Positions 8,209 through 16,035 of a DNA stretch of 54,765 nt are shown here, piece by piece (within the stretch, counting starts at the first letter, position 1; every line of letters begins with the position of its first letter). The DNA lies in NCBI GenBank assembly GCA_965369815.1, contig CBDUQS010000002.1:1-54765 (forward strand), given 5' to 3'. Position numbers and translations under genes: made by a program. The DNA comes from DAOWGG01 sp965369815. GTDB taxonomy: Bacteria; Patescibacteriota; Gracilibacteria; UM-FILTER-43-11. Below the pieces are notes generated by a model. The model saw only the letters and a list, made by a program, of their open reading frames with translations, did not search any database and had not been told where the DNA came from.

Positions 8209-9033
8209 TTAAAACCACTCTTTTGAGAGCGACTCTGGAATATGTAGTTTTTTTGTCCTAAAATCAACAACCCTATCGAAAGCCGATTTAATATCAAAAT
8301 CTGTCACATCTGGTGAAGGCTTATTTATAATGACAAAATTTGTCTCAGCCAGAGCGGACACTGGACCACTACTCATACGAAAGCCATTAGTATCTTCAGG
8401 CGGACACGTTCGTAAAAGCATATCTGCTGAAGGGTAAACAGGAAGTAACCGTTTATCCAAATTTTGAATCTGAGCCTGGGTAAGGGCATGTGGATCTTTA
8501 GAAAGTAATTCCAAAACTCTCTGCCTTACCCTAACTTCCAAAGCACCATCATAATTGATTAATAAATTAGCAGTAAATTCGTTCGAATCAACCTCCTGCT
8601 CGTCATTCTTAACATCATCAACGAGATCATGCCATGATCGAATTTCTTCTTTCGATTTCAACTCAGCAGGTAAAGAAAATTTTGGTCTGTCAGCACGAGT
8701 AAAAGCACTAAAATGAGTTCCACAATCTCTCAATGTAGCAATTAAATCTTCCCTAATAACATCATGAATGCTGGCAAGTGATGTATCAGTTCTCGACTGA
8801 ACTTCCGATCTGTAAGTTGACGGTCTAGTAAGAAAAATATCAACCATTTTTCCACCCATAGCTCTAAATTCATCAATAACCTGACAACAGAGTTCCGCCC
8901 CCTTCACATACGAATCACGACGAGCAGTTTCAATATCATCATACCCACCATTATCATACTCTTTTTTTGCCCATCGACGATGTCCATCTGGATAAAAACT
9001 TAAACGTGTTGGTGTCCATTTTTCGTTCTGCAT
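8209..9033 (-). CDS. Divergent cis-prenyltransferase (UppS-like)
   Basis: A 274-residue protein related to undecaprenyl diphosphate synthases, which add isopentenyl units in cis to make the lipid carrier for cell-wall and glycan assembly. The family core DGNxRWA appears as DGHRRWAKK (starting at residue 17), with the catalytic Asp kept but Asn changed to His. Further weak matches: GAELCCQVIDEFRAMG, FLTRPSTYRSE in place of the usual AFSTENWxRP, INYDGALEVRVRQRV in place of LNYGGRxEI, LLRTC in place of LIRTSGE, and NFVIINKP near the C-terminus. It is clearly diverged and may use another substrate or be inactive. It has its own promoter and sits beside rmlA. Confidence 0.7.
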   Translation of the reverse strand: MQNEKWTPTRLSFYPDGHRRWAKKEYDNGGYDDIETARRDSYVKGAELCCQVIDEFRAMGGKMVDIFLTRPSTYRSEVQSRTDTSLASIHDVIREDLIATLRDCGTHFSAFTRADRPKFSLPAELKSKEEIRSWHDLVDDVKNDEQEVDSNEFTANLLINYDGALEVRVRQRVLELLSKDPHALTQAQIQNLDKRLLPVYPSADMLLRTCPPEDTNGFRMSSGPVSALAETNFVIINKPSPDVTDFDIKSAFDRVVDFRTKKLHIPESLSKEWF

Positions 9034-9062
9034 AGCTCTAGATATTATGTTAATAGTGAGCC

Positions 9063-9090
9063 ATTTTAGTCCATAATTCTAATATGTCAA
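9063..9090 (-). promoter_or_regulatory. Promoter of the cis-prenyltransferase-like gene
   Basis: Minus strand TTGACA (9085-9090), 16-base spacer, TAAAAT (9063-9068), about 30 bases before the ATG. Confidence 0.65.
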
Positions 9091-9152
9091 TATTGTTCAC
9101 TTAAAAACACTGTCGGAAAAATCAACAACAACTTTTTAAGAGAGGAATCAAA

Positions 9153-9932
9153 TTAAATCCCCGCTGGCTTTTTCACATCTTTCACTTCAAATTGAACCTT
9201 CAAATCCCCTTCTAAGTTCATTCCAAGGTTATTTTCACGAACAATAGTAGAGGCTTTGTATAAACTCTCAAAGGTTCCTGCATCAATCCAGTCTCCTTGT
9301 AATACTTCTGCATTCAAAAGCCCTTGTTCTAAGTAAATATTGGCTAAGTCCACAATTTCTAATTCTCCACGCTTAGATGGTTTTAGGTTTTTAGCATGTT
9401 GAATCACTTTGTTGTCATACATATAAAACCCAACTTGAGCTAAATTCGATTTAGGCTGCTCGGGCTTTTCTTCAATAGAAAGTACCTTTCCGTCCGTTGT
9501 AATATCAATCACCCCAAAACGCTCAGGATCGGTCACTTGCTTAGCAAAAACCGTCGCCCCTCCTTTAAAATTCTGAACGGCTGACGTAAAATCGTGAGTG
9601 AAAATATTGTCTCCTAAGATCATCGCCACATCATCATTTCCAATAAAGTCTTCACCAATAATAAAGGCTTGAGCCAGCCCTTCAGGAGCGTCTTGAACTT
9701 CATAGGCAAAACGAGCGCCAAACTGACGACCAGATCCAAGTAAATTCACAAAATCTCCACTATGATCAGGGGATACAATGATAAGAATATCTTTAATCCC
9801 TGCTTTAAGAAGCGTCTGAAGCGGAAAATAAATCATCGGCTGATTGTAAACAGGCAAAAGCTGTTTACTGGTTACCTTGGTTAACGGATGCAACCGTGTT
9901 CCCGAACCTCCTGCTAAAATAATACCTTTCAA
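9153..9932 (-). CDS. rmlA: Glucose-1-phosphate thymidylyltransferase
   Basis: RmlA/RfbA makes dTDP-glucose from glucose-1-phosphate and dTTP, the first step towards dTDP-rhamnose and related sugars. The start MKGIILAGGSGTRLHPLT is the nucleotide-binding signature. QPMIYFPLQTL, AFIIGEDFIG, MILGDNIF and EEKPEQPKSNLAQVGFYMYD are family blocks. It is 259 residues, matching the short form rather than the 290-residue form. The start codon is TTG at 9930-9932; an in-frame stop four codons upstream leaves no ATG. It follows proS by 12 bases, so the pair is an operon. No rmlB, C or D is in this window. Confidence 0.93.
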   Translation of the reverse strand: MKGIILAGGSGTRLHPLTKVTSKQLLPVYNQPMIYFPLQTLLKAGIKDILIIVSPDHSGDFVNLLGSGRQFGARFAYEVQDAPEGLAQAFIIGEDFIGNDDVAMILGDNIFTHDFTSAVQNFKGGATVFAKQVTDPERFGVIDITTDGKVLSIEEKPEQPKSNLAQVGFYMYDNKVIQHAKNLKPSKRGELEIVDLANIYLEQGLLNAEVLQGDWIDAGTFESLYKASTIVRENNLGMNLEGDLKVQFEVKDVKKPAGI

Positions 9933-9944
9933 AATAAACTTAGT

Positions 9945-11198
9945 TTAATTATAAAATTCTTTCACCCTATCTAGTACATTATTCAGATCCACCATCTCCG
10001 CATCACTTTTATTTCGCTCCTTCCATTCAGCGGTGCGTGTTTCCATGGTGCGAGATGATAGCACAAGTCGCAGAGGAATGCCAATTAAGTCCGCATCGGC
10101 AAATTTAGCACCCGCTCGCTCATCACGATCATCGAAAAGCACCGTAATACCAGCGCCACGAAGAACATTGTATAAATTGTCCGCTTCTTTCAGTGTTTTC
10201 TCATCCGTTCCAAGCGTAGACAGATGCACTTGATAAGGAGCCACTGATTTTGGCCATAAAATACCCTTATCATCATTAAAAATTTCAACCAAAGTCCCCA
10301 TAATACGAGTGGGGCCAATGCCATAACAACCCATAATCACAGGATTCTTCTTTCCAGATTCATCCACATAGCTGAACTTGAATGCATCGGAGAATTTACT
10401 ACCCAATTTAAAAATATTCCCTACCTCAATCCCCTTCTTTTCCACCAAATCTTTACTATCACATTCAGGGCAGGTGTTTTGATCGTCTAATATTTCTTTA
10501 TTCACCGCAACACGGCACTTTTCACAACAATAAATAGTATCTTCCCCCACTTCGGAAAGGATTTGATATTCATGAGAATATTTACTAAAAGCCCCCCCAG
10601 ATGCATAAGTAAGGTAAGTAACTTCTGGATCAAAGCCAAGTCGCTTAAAAACTTTAAAATAAGCCTCTTTCACACGATCATAATACGCATCTAAATCTTC
10701 TTGAGACGCATGAAAAGAATAAAGATCCTTCATTCCGAACTCCCGCCCTCGAAGAATACCAGATTTAGCACGCGCCTCGTTACGGAATTTGTTCTGAAGC
10801 TGAAAAACCGCTGTTGGAAGATCTTTATAAGAAAGAACATAATTCTGAACCAATGGAGTAACAATCTCCTCATGAGTGGCGCCAAGTGCATATTCTTTAT
10901 TTCCCGCCCCTTTCAATCGAAAAAGAACATCCATTGAATCCCAACGATCTGTTTTTACCCAATTTTCTTTAGGAGCCAAAGCAGGCATTAAAATTTCCTG
11001 AGCATCCACTGCCTCCATTTCTTCTCGAATGATTTGTTCAATTTTACGGAGCGCTTTTAACCCTAATGGCAAATAACTGTAAACCCCTGCCGTCTCTTGA
11101 TGAATGAATCCACCCTGAATCAAATATTTCGCATTCGCGCTATCGGCATCATGCGAAACGGACTTAGTGGTTTTACTGAAAAGTTTAGAATATCTCAT
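9945..11198 (-). CDS. proS: Prolyl-tRNA synthetase lacking the editing domain
   Basis: Class II aminoacyl-tRNA synthetase charging tRNA-Pro, 417 residues. Motif 1 region TAGVYSYLPLGLKALRKIE, motif 2 FRNEARAKSGILRGREFGMKDLYSFH, motif 3 GCYGIGPTRIMGTLVE, then a C-terminal anticodon-binding domain. The roughly 180-residue INS editing domain of the E. coli type is missing; in its place is a short segment with two CxxC pairs (CEKC and CPEC) that could bind zinc. Mischarged Ala-tRNA-Pro would need clearing in trans. It heads the proS-rmlA operon. Confidence 0.95.
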   Translation of the reverse strand: MRYSKLFSKTTKSVSHDADSANAKYLIQGGFIHQETAGVYSYLPLGLKALRKIEQIIREEMEAVDAQEILMPALAPKENWVKTDRWDSMDVLFRLKGAGNKEYALGATHEEIVTPLVQNYVLSYKDLPTAVFQLQNKFRNEARAKSGILRGREFGMKDLYSFHASQEDLDAYYDRVKEAYFKVFKRLGFDPEVTYLTYASGGAFSKYSHEYQILSEVGEDTIYCCEKCRVAVNKEILDDQNTCPECDSKDLVEKKGIEVGNIFKLGSKFSDAFKFSYVDESGKKNPVIMGCYGIGPTRIMGTLVEIFNDDKGILWPKSVAPYQVHLSTLGTDEKTLKEADNLYNVLRGAGITVLFDDRDERAGAKFADADLIGIPLRLVLSSRTMETRTAEWKERNKSDAEMVDLNNVLDRVKEFYN

Positions 11199-11204
11199 TT
11201 TTAA

Positions 11205-11275
11205 AAGGACTAAGGAGTACGGACTAGGGAATAAGCTTAGTTCTTAAGTAGCCAATTCTCAGTCCTTAAATTAAC
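11205..11275. repeat. Heptamer-type repeat array in the proS/pilin spacer
   Basis: On the plus strand 7-base-spaced blocks such as TAAGGAG, TACGGAC and TAGGGAA run through the start of this stretch, between divergent genes, and a weaker copy (TTCTTAAGTAGCCAATTCTC) follows. Confidence 0.5.
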
Positions 11276-11282
11276 AACTCCC

Positions 11283-11311
11283 ATTCTAAAGGAAGATAAG
11301 TTTGCCCTCAA
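11283..11311 (-). promoter_or_regulatory. Promoter of proS-rmlA
   Basis: Minus strand TTGAGG (11306-11311), 17-base spacer, TAGAAT (11283-11288). The leader to the proS ATG is about 80 bases and contains the heptamer-type repeats. Confidence 0.55.
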
Positions 11312-11330
11312 GAGAAAGATTGGTTAAAAT

Positions 11331-11340
11331 GAAACCGTAA
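11331..11340 (+). promoter_or_regulatory. Possible extended -10 of the VirB2-like gene
   Basis: TGGT followed by TAAAAT at 11335-11340, ten bases before the ATG at 11350. No good -35 at the right spacing. A start this close would give an almost leaderless transcript. Confidence 0.3.
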
Positions 11341-11349
11341 AAATTAAAA

Positions 11350-11781
11350 ATGAAAATGAAAAAACCACTAAAAACAATCTTACAGTTCAGCGCCGTCATG
11401 GGATTCACCCTAGTACTGCTTTTTGTAATGGATTCGTCAGCATTAGCTCAATTCAGCCCACCAACGCTTTTACCTACAGAAGATGCAAATATTGGGGGTA
11501 GGGGCGATGTCTGCCAAGGATTGGCTACTATGATCAAAAGCGGAAAAATCGGAACTCGGAATCTTCCCTGCTTTGTAAAGTTCTTCACTCAAACGCTCAT
11601 TGGAATTGCAGGAAGCTTGGCAGTGGTTTTTGTGATGATCGGTGGCTATAAATATGTAATTCCTGGAGATGAGAAAAAAGATGAAGCGAAAAAAACAATC
11701 ACCTACGCCCTCATTGGCTTAGCAGTTTCCCTGCTAGCTTGGGTTATTATCGACCTTGTCCTTCAAATCACCACTGAATAG
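11350..11781 (+). CDS. VirB2/TrbC-like pilin
   Basis: A 143-residue small membrane protein resembling the pilin of type IV secretion systems. It has a hydrophobic N-terminal signal (about 13-34, ending SALAQ), a loop with two cysteines, and two further membrane segments (about 80-101 and 118-139) separated by the charged loop GDEKKDEAKKTITYA. That two-helix hairpin with a short charged loop is the VirB2/TrbC layout. In other bacteria it would be polymerised into a conjugative-type pilus. The VirB6-like and VirD4-like genes lie 14-20 kb away in the same window. Confidence 0.75.
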   Translation: MKMKKPLKTILQFSAVMGFTLVLLFVMDSSALAQFSPPTLLPTEDANIGGRGDVCQGLATMIKSGKIGTRNLPCFVKFFTQTLIGIAGSLAVVFVMIGGYKYVIPGDEKKDEAKKTITYALIGLAVSLLAWVIIDLVLQITTE

Positions 11782-11817
11782 CAACGAAGAACTCATAATT
11801 CATAATTATTAAAAAAG

Positions 11818-13065
11818 ATGACCATCAAACGCTCCACAAAAACCTTTCTGCGAAAATCACAAAAAAAGATCGATGCTTTAAGGAAAGCACTTCAAACACT
11901 GAGCTTAAAGGAAAAAAAATTAGAAAATGAAGAAAAAAAATTAATTAAAATGGTTGAAAAGCCAGCTCAGGAAGTGAGGGTCAGCCTTTCGATTGACTCC
12001 GTTGTTAGAGCAACCATCGCTATTTTAGGAGTTATAGGATTCACCTATCTTCTTTTCTTCATCAAGCAAATTATTATTATTTTCCTTGTTGCACTGTTCT
12101 TATCAGCCGCTTTTAATCCCGCTGTTGATAGATTAAACAAATACCATATCCCTCGTGGCCTTGGGATTGTTTTTATGTATATTGCGGTTCTGGGAATCAT
12201 CACCATCATTTTTACATCTCTTGTACCGATCATCGCCGATCAAGTAAGTGATTTAGCCAACCAAGTGCGCAACTATGTTCAAAATATTGTCTCTGGAAGC
12301 CCCGAAGACTCATGGTTTATTCGAAAAATACAACCCATTGCCAATCAGGTATGGCAAAATGTAGATCAAACTCAAATTCTAAACAGCTTAACCAGTGGAT
12401 TAAAAGAAATTGGGTCTAAATTAACCAGCTTCGCCGGCAATGCCATTGGGGCAATCTTTACAATCTTTAATGGTATTTTCAATCTTATTCTCGTACTCAT
12501 TATCACTTTCTTTATGGTGGTGAACAAAGAAAACACCAGTAACTTTTTTCACTCCCTATTCCCAAGTAAGTATTCTGGCTATATTTCAGAAAAAACTAAA
12601 AAGATCAGCATTAAAATTGGTGAATGGGTTCGAGGACAAGTCCTTCTCGCGCTCGCCATGGGGCTTCTTACTTTTATTGTTTTCTCACTAATCGGAGTTA
12701 ACTTCGCCCTAACGCTCGCCATGGTTGCAGCACTCGCTGAATTCGTTCCTTATATCGGACCACTCATCACCTTCCTCTCAGCCGCCCTAATAGCCCTCAA
12801 TCAAAGTCCTGTTATCCTACTATGGCTCATCCCTGCTTACGCGGTTATTCAGTTCCTAGAAGGAAACATAATGGTCCCGCTAATTGTTGGAAAATCAGTA
12901 GGTCTCAATCCAGTTGTAATTTTGTTTGCGCTATTATCAGGAGCAACCATCGGAGTAAAAATTGGTGGAAGCTTCGCCCTTGGTTTAGTCGGCATGATTA
13001 TCGCCGTTCCAATGGCCAATGTGATTTCAATTTTTGTTGAAGACTATACGGGGAAAAACAAGTAG
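11818..13065 (+). CDS. AI-2E family transporter (PerM/YdiK type)
   Basis: A 415-residue polytopic membrane protein of the AI-2E family. An N-terminal charged coiled coil (about residues 10-48) precedes the first membrane pair (about 65-100) with the family block LFLSAAFNPAVDRLNK. A large extracytoplasmic domain follows, then the conserved C-terminal membrane region with ALAEFVPYIGPLITFLSA and LEGNIMVPLIVGKSVGLNPV. Members export small molecules or act as sodium/proton antiporters; the substrate cannot be told here. The stop codon abuts the stop of the convergent gene (13066). Confidence 0.93.
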   Translation: MTIKRSTKTFLRKSQKKIDALRKALQTLSLKEKKLENEEKKLIKMVEKPAQEVRVSLSIDSVVRATIAILGVIGFTYLLFFIKQIIIIFLVALFLSAAFNPAVDRLNKYHIPRGLGIVFMYIAVLGIITIIFTSLVPIIADQVSDLANQVRNYVQNIVSGSPEDSWFIRKIQPIANQVWQNVDQTQILNSLTSGLKEIGSKLTSFAGNAIGAIFTIFNGIFNLILVLIITFFMVVNKENTSNFFHSLFPSKYSGYISEKTKKISIKIGEWVRGQVLLALAMGLLTFIVFSLIGVNFALTLAMVAALAEFVPYIGPLITFLSAALIALNQSPVILLWLIPAYAVIQFLEGNIMVPLIVGKSVGLNPVVILFALLSGATIGVKIGGSFALGLVGMIIAVPMANVISIFVEDYTGKNK

Positions 13066-14814
13066 CTATCCTTGTTCTGTCCGGTCTAATTGGCTCAAAA
13101 GTTGCTTGAAATCAATCGCCTTTAAGCGATCTTTAAATAAATTATAAAGTTCTTCCTTACTTGAGTCAGCCTCAGTCGCACCTTGAAGATCATTTTTAAT
13201 CTGAGACAAGCCTTTTTCAATTGCGATAAAGGGGTCTTCAAAATTATTCACAACATTTAAATGAGAAGTATCCATCAAGCGATCACAAAGAGAAAACAAA
13301 ACACCTATTTCAGGAAGGTTAGAAAGCTTAGATAATTCATGAAGAATCTTTTCTCGTTCGCGCTCTACATTAAAAAGACGAGTAACCGTTAAGCCACGAG
13401 ACGCTGCATGATTAATAATAGTGTAGTCTTTTTGCTCCATCCCTTCAGAAGCCAGATTAATAGAAGACTGAATTTCATCAGCATAAAAGTTAAATGGACG
13501 AATTCGAAGCCTTGAAATCGGACGAATATATCCAAGAAGCCTAGGATCTCCTGTTTGTATTAACTTCTCAAAAGCCTCTCCATGTTGAGAGATTAGTTTT
13601 TCAGACTCAATAATCAAAATGTCGAGAGATTGCTCATCTTCCGGCGAAGCGAGAGATTTTCCATAAACCTCAAAACGCCTATTTTTAATGCGATTGATAA
13701 TTTTAACTATTTTAGCACAAGCTACTGGGAGGTTCTCTCGACCCAAACGATCCTTAAATCCCAATGCCTTCAGTCGACCCAACTCATTTAAAACCGTTTT
13801 CTTATTATAATTGATTGCTTTTTCAAATTGATCAATCAATATAACCAATCCCTCAATAATTGCTGTTTTTTCCTCCGTATCACCTTTTTTAAAGTTAAGA
13901 GCTCGCTGATGTAAAACTCGAATATCTTCTTGGGCTCGAATAATCATCGGAATCTCAGCCTTATAATAGCGATCCGCATAATCGGTTTTACGTCGAGCTC
14001 CGTAAGCGCCCTCAAAACACTGCAAAGTCTTTCCTGAACGCCGATAAGAACGAGTATGAAGAAGCATCCCCTCTTGTGTCCAATGCAACCGATAATTTTT
14101 TCTTCTTAGGTCTTCTCCATTTTTAGGAAGTGGAAAGACAGAATGGGTAAAAAACTCCTTCAATTGGGGAATTAATTCAGCTTTAAACTTCATCTTCTCA
14201 AAAGAAGTTAGCCCCTCTGGCATCGAAACACCCAAGTGCTTCAAAAATCCGTCTCGAATCAAAGCGGGATCCACCACACAAGGGGTTAAAGGTAAATCAT
14301 CATCATCCATATAGGAATAATTTGATCCATCAACAGGAAGAATTCGGTCCTCCAAACGACAAAAAACATCTTGGAAAACACGAAAACGTGAATTTTTGGT
14401 TTTAAAATAATCTCGTCCACCTTTTTGAAACCCCTCCCTTGAGGGATGATCCTCTTGGTCAGCTCGAGGAGTAAAATCAGCCAATTCTTCTAAATCTGCA
14501 CGCAAATGGGCGATCAAAAAAGAAATTTCTTCTTCAAGCGCCTCCATACCCTCAATTTCCACCTTTTTATTTTCACGTCGACTGGTCGTGATTCCAAGCT
14601 TTCGAGTCTCCCAAATTTCTTCCGCTGTTTCAGTCTGCCCCATATCTTTAAACGCTTTCACTTGAGCAAAGTATTTTTGCTTCCGATCAAGGGTTTCAAG
14701 ATGCTTTTTAAGAATAACTCGAGCTTCTTTAATTTTTTCAGGCAGTTCAACTTGCCTCCTCTCAGCCTCTGAAAGGCGATCAGTCGTTGAGCGATGTAAA
14801 TCAGGATATTCCAT
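13066..14814 (-). CDS. Unknown 582-residue helical protein
   Basis: Cytoplasmic in appearance: no signal peptide or membrane segment. The N-terminal 115 residues are charged coiled coil; the rest is mixed helical with many Arg/Lys/Glu. No catalytic motif or domain is recognised. The start is the ATG at 14812-14814 behind a good promoter. Its stop directly meets the stop of the permease gene. Confidence 0.75.
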   Translation of the reverse strand: MEYPDLHRSTTDRLSEAERRQVELPEKIKEARVILKKHLETLDRKQKYFAQVKAFKDMGQTETAEEIWETRKLGITTSRRENKKVEIEGMEALEEEISFLIAHLRADLEELADFTPRADQEDHPSREGFQKGGRDYFKTKNSRFRVFQDVFCRLEDRILPVDGSNYSYMDDDDLPLTPCVVDPALIRDGFLKHLGVSMPEGLTSFEKMKFKAELIPQLKEFFTHSVFPLPKNGEDLRRKNYRLHWTQEGMLLHTRSYRRSGKTLQCFEGAYGARRKTDYADRYYKAEIPMIIRAQEDIRVLHQRALNFKKGDTEEKTAIIEGLVILIDQFEKAINYNKKTVLNELGRLKALGFKDRLGRENLPVACAKIVKIINRIKNRRFEVYGKSLASPEDEQSLDILIIESEKLISQHGEAFEKLIQTGDPRLLGYIRPISRLRIRPFNFYADEIQSSINLASEGMEQKDYTIINHAASRGLTVTRLFNVEREREKILHELSKLSNLPEIGVLFSLCDRLMDTSHLNVVNNFEDPFIAIEKGLSQIKNDLQGATEADSSKEELYNLFKDRLKAIDFKQLLSQLDRTEQG

Positions 14815-14839
14815 AAGGGCAATTTAAATTAAGGGGAAT

Positions 14840-14868
14840 ATTCTACATGCTTTTAGTTGTTTTGTCGA
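14840..14868 (-). promoter_or_regulatory. Promoter of the 582-residue unknown gene
   Basis: Minus strand TCGACA (14863-14868), 17-base spacer, TAGAAT (14840-14845). Confidence 0.55.
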
Positions 14869-14927
14869 TGTATGAAAAAAATAGGATGACGAATAAGAAA
14901 AGCTCTGATAGACTATCCTCTGTGCAT

Positions 14928-15004
14928 GCCCACATAGCTCAGCTGGATAGAGCACTGGTCTTCGGAACCAGGTGTCGGGGGTTCGAATCCCTCTGTGGGC
15001 ACCA
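14928..15004 (+). tRNA. tRNA-Arg (anticodon UCG)
   Basis: A complete cloverleaf with encoded CCA. Acceptor stem GCCCACA pairs with TGTGGGC. D-stem GCTC/GAGC, anticodon stem CTGGT/ACCAG around the loop CTTCGGA (anticodon TCG, reading CGA), T-arm with loop TTCGAAT. It is isolated between two divergent transcription units. Confidence 0.97.
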
Positions 15005-15015
15005 TGAAAAATGTT

Positions 15016-15046
15016 CTCTCGGCAAAGCCAAGAGGTTATTTTTCAT
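15016..15046. terminator. Bidirectional terminator between tRNA-Arg and secF
   Basis: The stem CTCTCGGC/GCCAAGAG (one mismatch) closes on AAA and is flanked on both sides by A-rich and T-rich arms, so each strand has a T run after the hairpin (ATTTTTCAT on the plus strand, the same on the minus). It ends both the tRNA and the gyrB-secF transcripts. Confidence 0.65.
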
Positions 15047-15060
15047 CTACGAAAATAAAA

Positions 15061-15978
15061 TTATCGCACTCGTTTCCGCTCCTGCCAAATGGTAAGAATT
15101 GGGCTCGCAATAAAAATAGAAGAGTAAGTTCCGACAACCACACCAACAATCAATGCAAACACAAAAATACGAATCGATTCAGCTCCTAAAAAGTAAAGGG
15201 CTACCAATGTAAACAAAGTTGAAATCGATGTATTAATCGATCGAGAAAGCGTTTGATTAAGGCTCATGTCGGCAACTTTGCCAAAAGTATCATCACGACC
15301 CTGATTCTTAAGATTCTCACGAATACGATCGAAAACCACAATGGTGTCGTGAACTGAGAAACCCATAATAGTTAGAAGTGCCGTAATAAAGAATGCATCC
15401 ACTTCAAACCCAAGAATGGCGAAGATTCCAAGAGTGATTAACACATCGTGAACTAAAGCAAAAATAGCACACATTCCAAAACGCCAAGGGCTCACTCGCT
15501 TAGGAACACGACGAAAGGCGTAAGCAATATAAAAAACAATTGCGAACATCGCGACAATAAGTGCAACAAAAGCTTTCTGCTTTAAAGTTTCACCAATTTT
15601 TGGACCAATCGTTGTAAAACGAATCTCTTCAAAGGTGCCCATAGAAGCCTCAATAGAAGCATTCACCGCATCATGTTCTTCTTCAGAAATATCTTTTCCA
15701 TGAATAATATAAGTATCAAGATCAGTAACTGTGATCTGACTAACGGTATTAGGAGCAGCATTATCAATTGCCTCTCGAAGTTGACTGACTGAATCGGTAT
15801 TCGCCTCATCAAACTGAAGTTCCATTAAGGTTCCTCCTGTAAAATCAATTCCCATTGAAATCGCCTGACCATAACGAATCTTATTGCTAATCATGGCGCC
15901 AGCACCAATTAGAATTAGAATAGAAGAGATGGTAAGCCAAACTTTAGTGTATTTAATAAATTTAAACTGAGTTTTCAT
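15061..15978 (-). CDS. secF: Protein translocase subunit SecF
   Basis: Inner-membrane subunit of SecDF, which uses the proton gradient to help protein export. 305 residues, six membrane segments. Signatures: GIDFTGGTLMEL after TM1, TTIGPKIGETL before TM2, LVHDVLITLGIF and GFSVHDTIVVFDRIRENL in the membrane core, SLNQTLSRSINTS. secD usually lies directly upstream; here the upstream gene is gyrB and secD is not in the window. A run of many exported proteins nearby is its likely cargo. Confidence 0.96.
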   Translation of the reverse strand: MKTQFKFIKYTKVWLTISSILILIGAGAMISNKIRYGQAISMGIDFTGGTLMELQFDEANTDSVSQLREAIDNAAPNTVSQITVTDLDTYIIHGKDISEEEHDAVNASIEASMGTFEEIRFTTIGPKIGETLKQKAFVALIVAMFAIVFYIAYAFRRVPKRVSPWRFGMCAIFALVHDVLITLGIFAILGFEVDAFFITALLTIMGFSVHDTIVVFDRIRENLKNQGRDDTFGKVADMSLNQTLSRSINTSISTLFTLVALYFLGAESIRIFVFALIVGVVVGTYSSIFIASPILTIWQERKRVR

Positions 15979-16035
15979 GACAAGTAGTTAGAAGTGAATA
16001 GAAATGAATGGTTTAGTACGTTACCTATGTAAGGA

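Noticed and set aside
14847..15095. 82-residue open frame over the tRNA
   Set aside because: It runs through the tRNA-Arg gene and the terminator.
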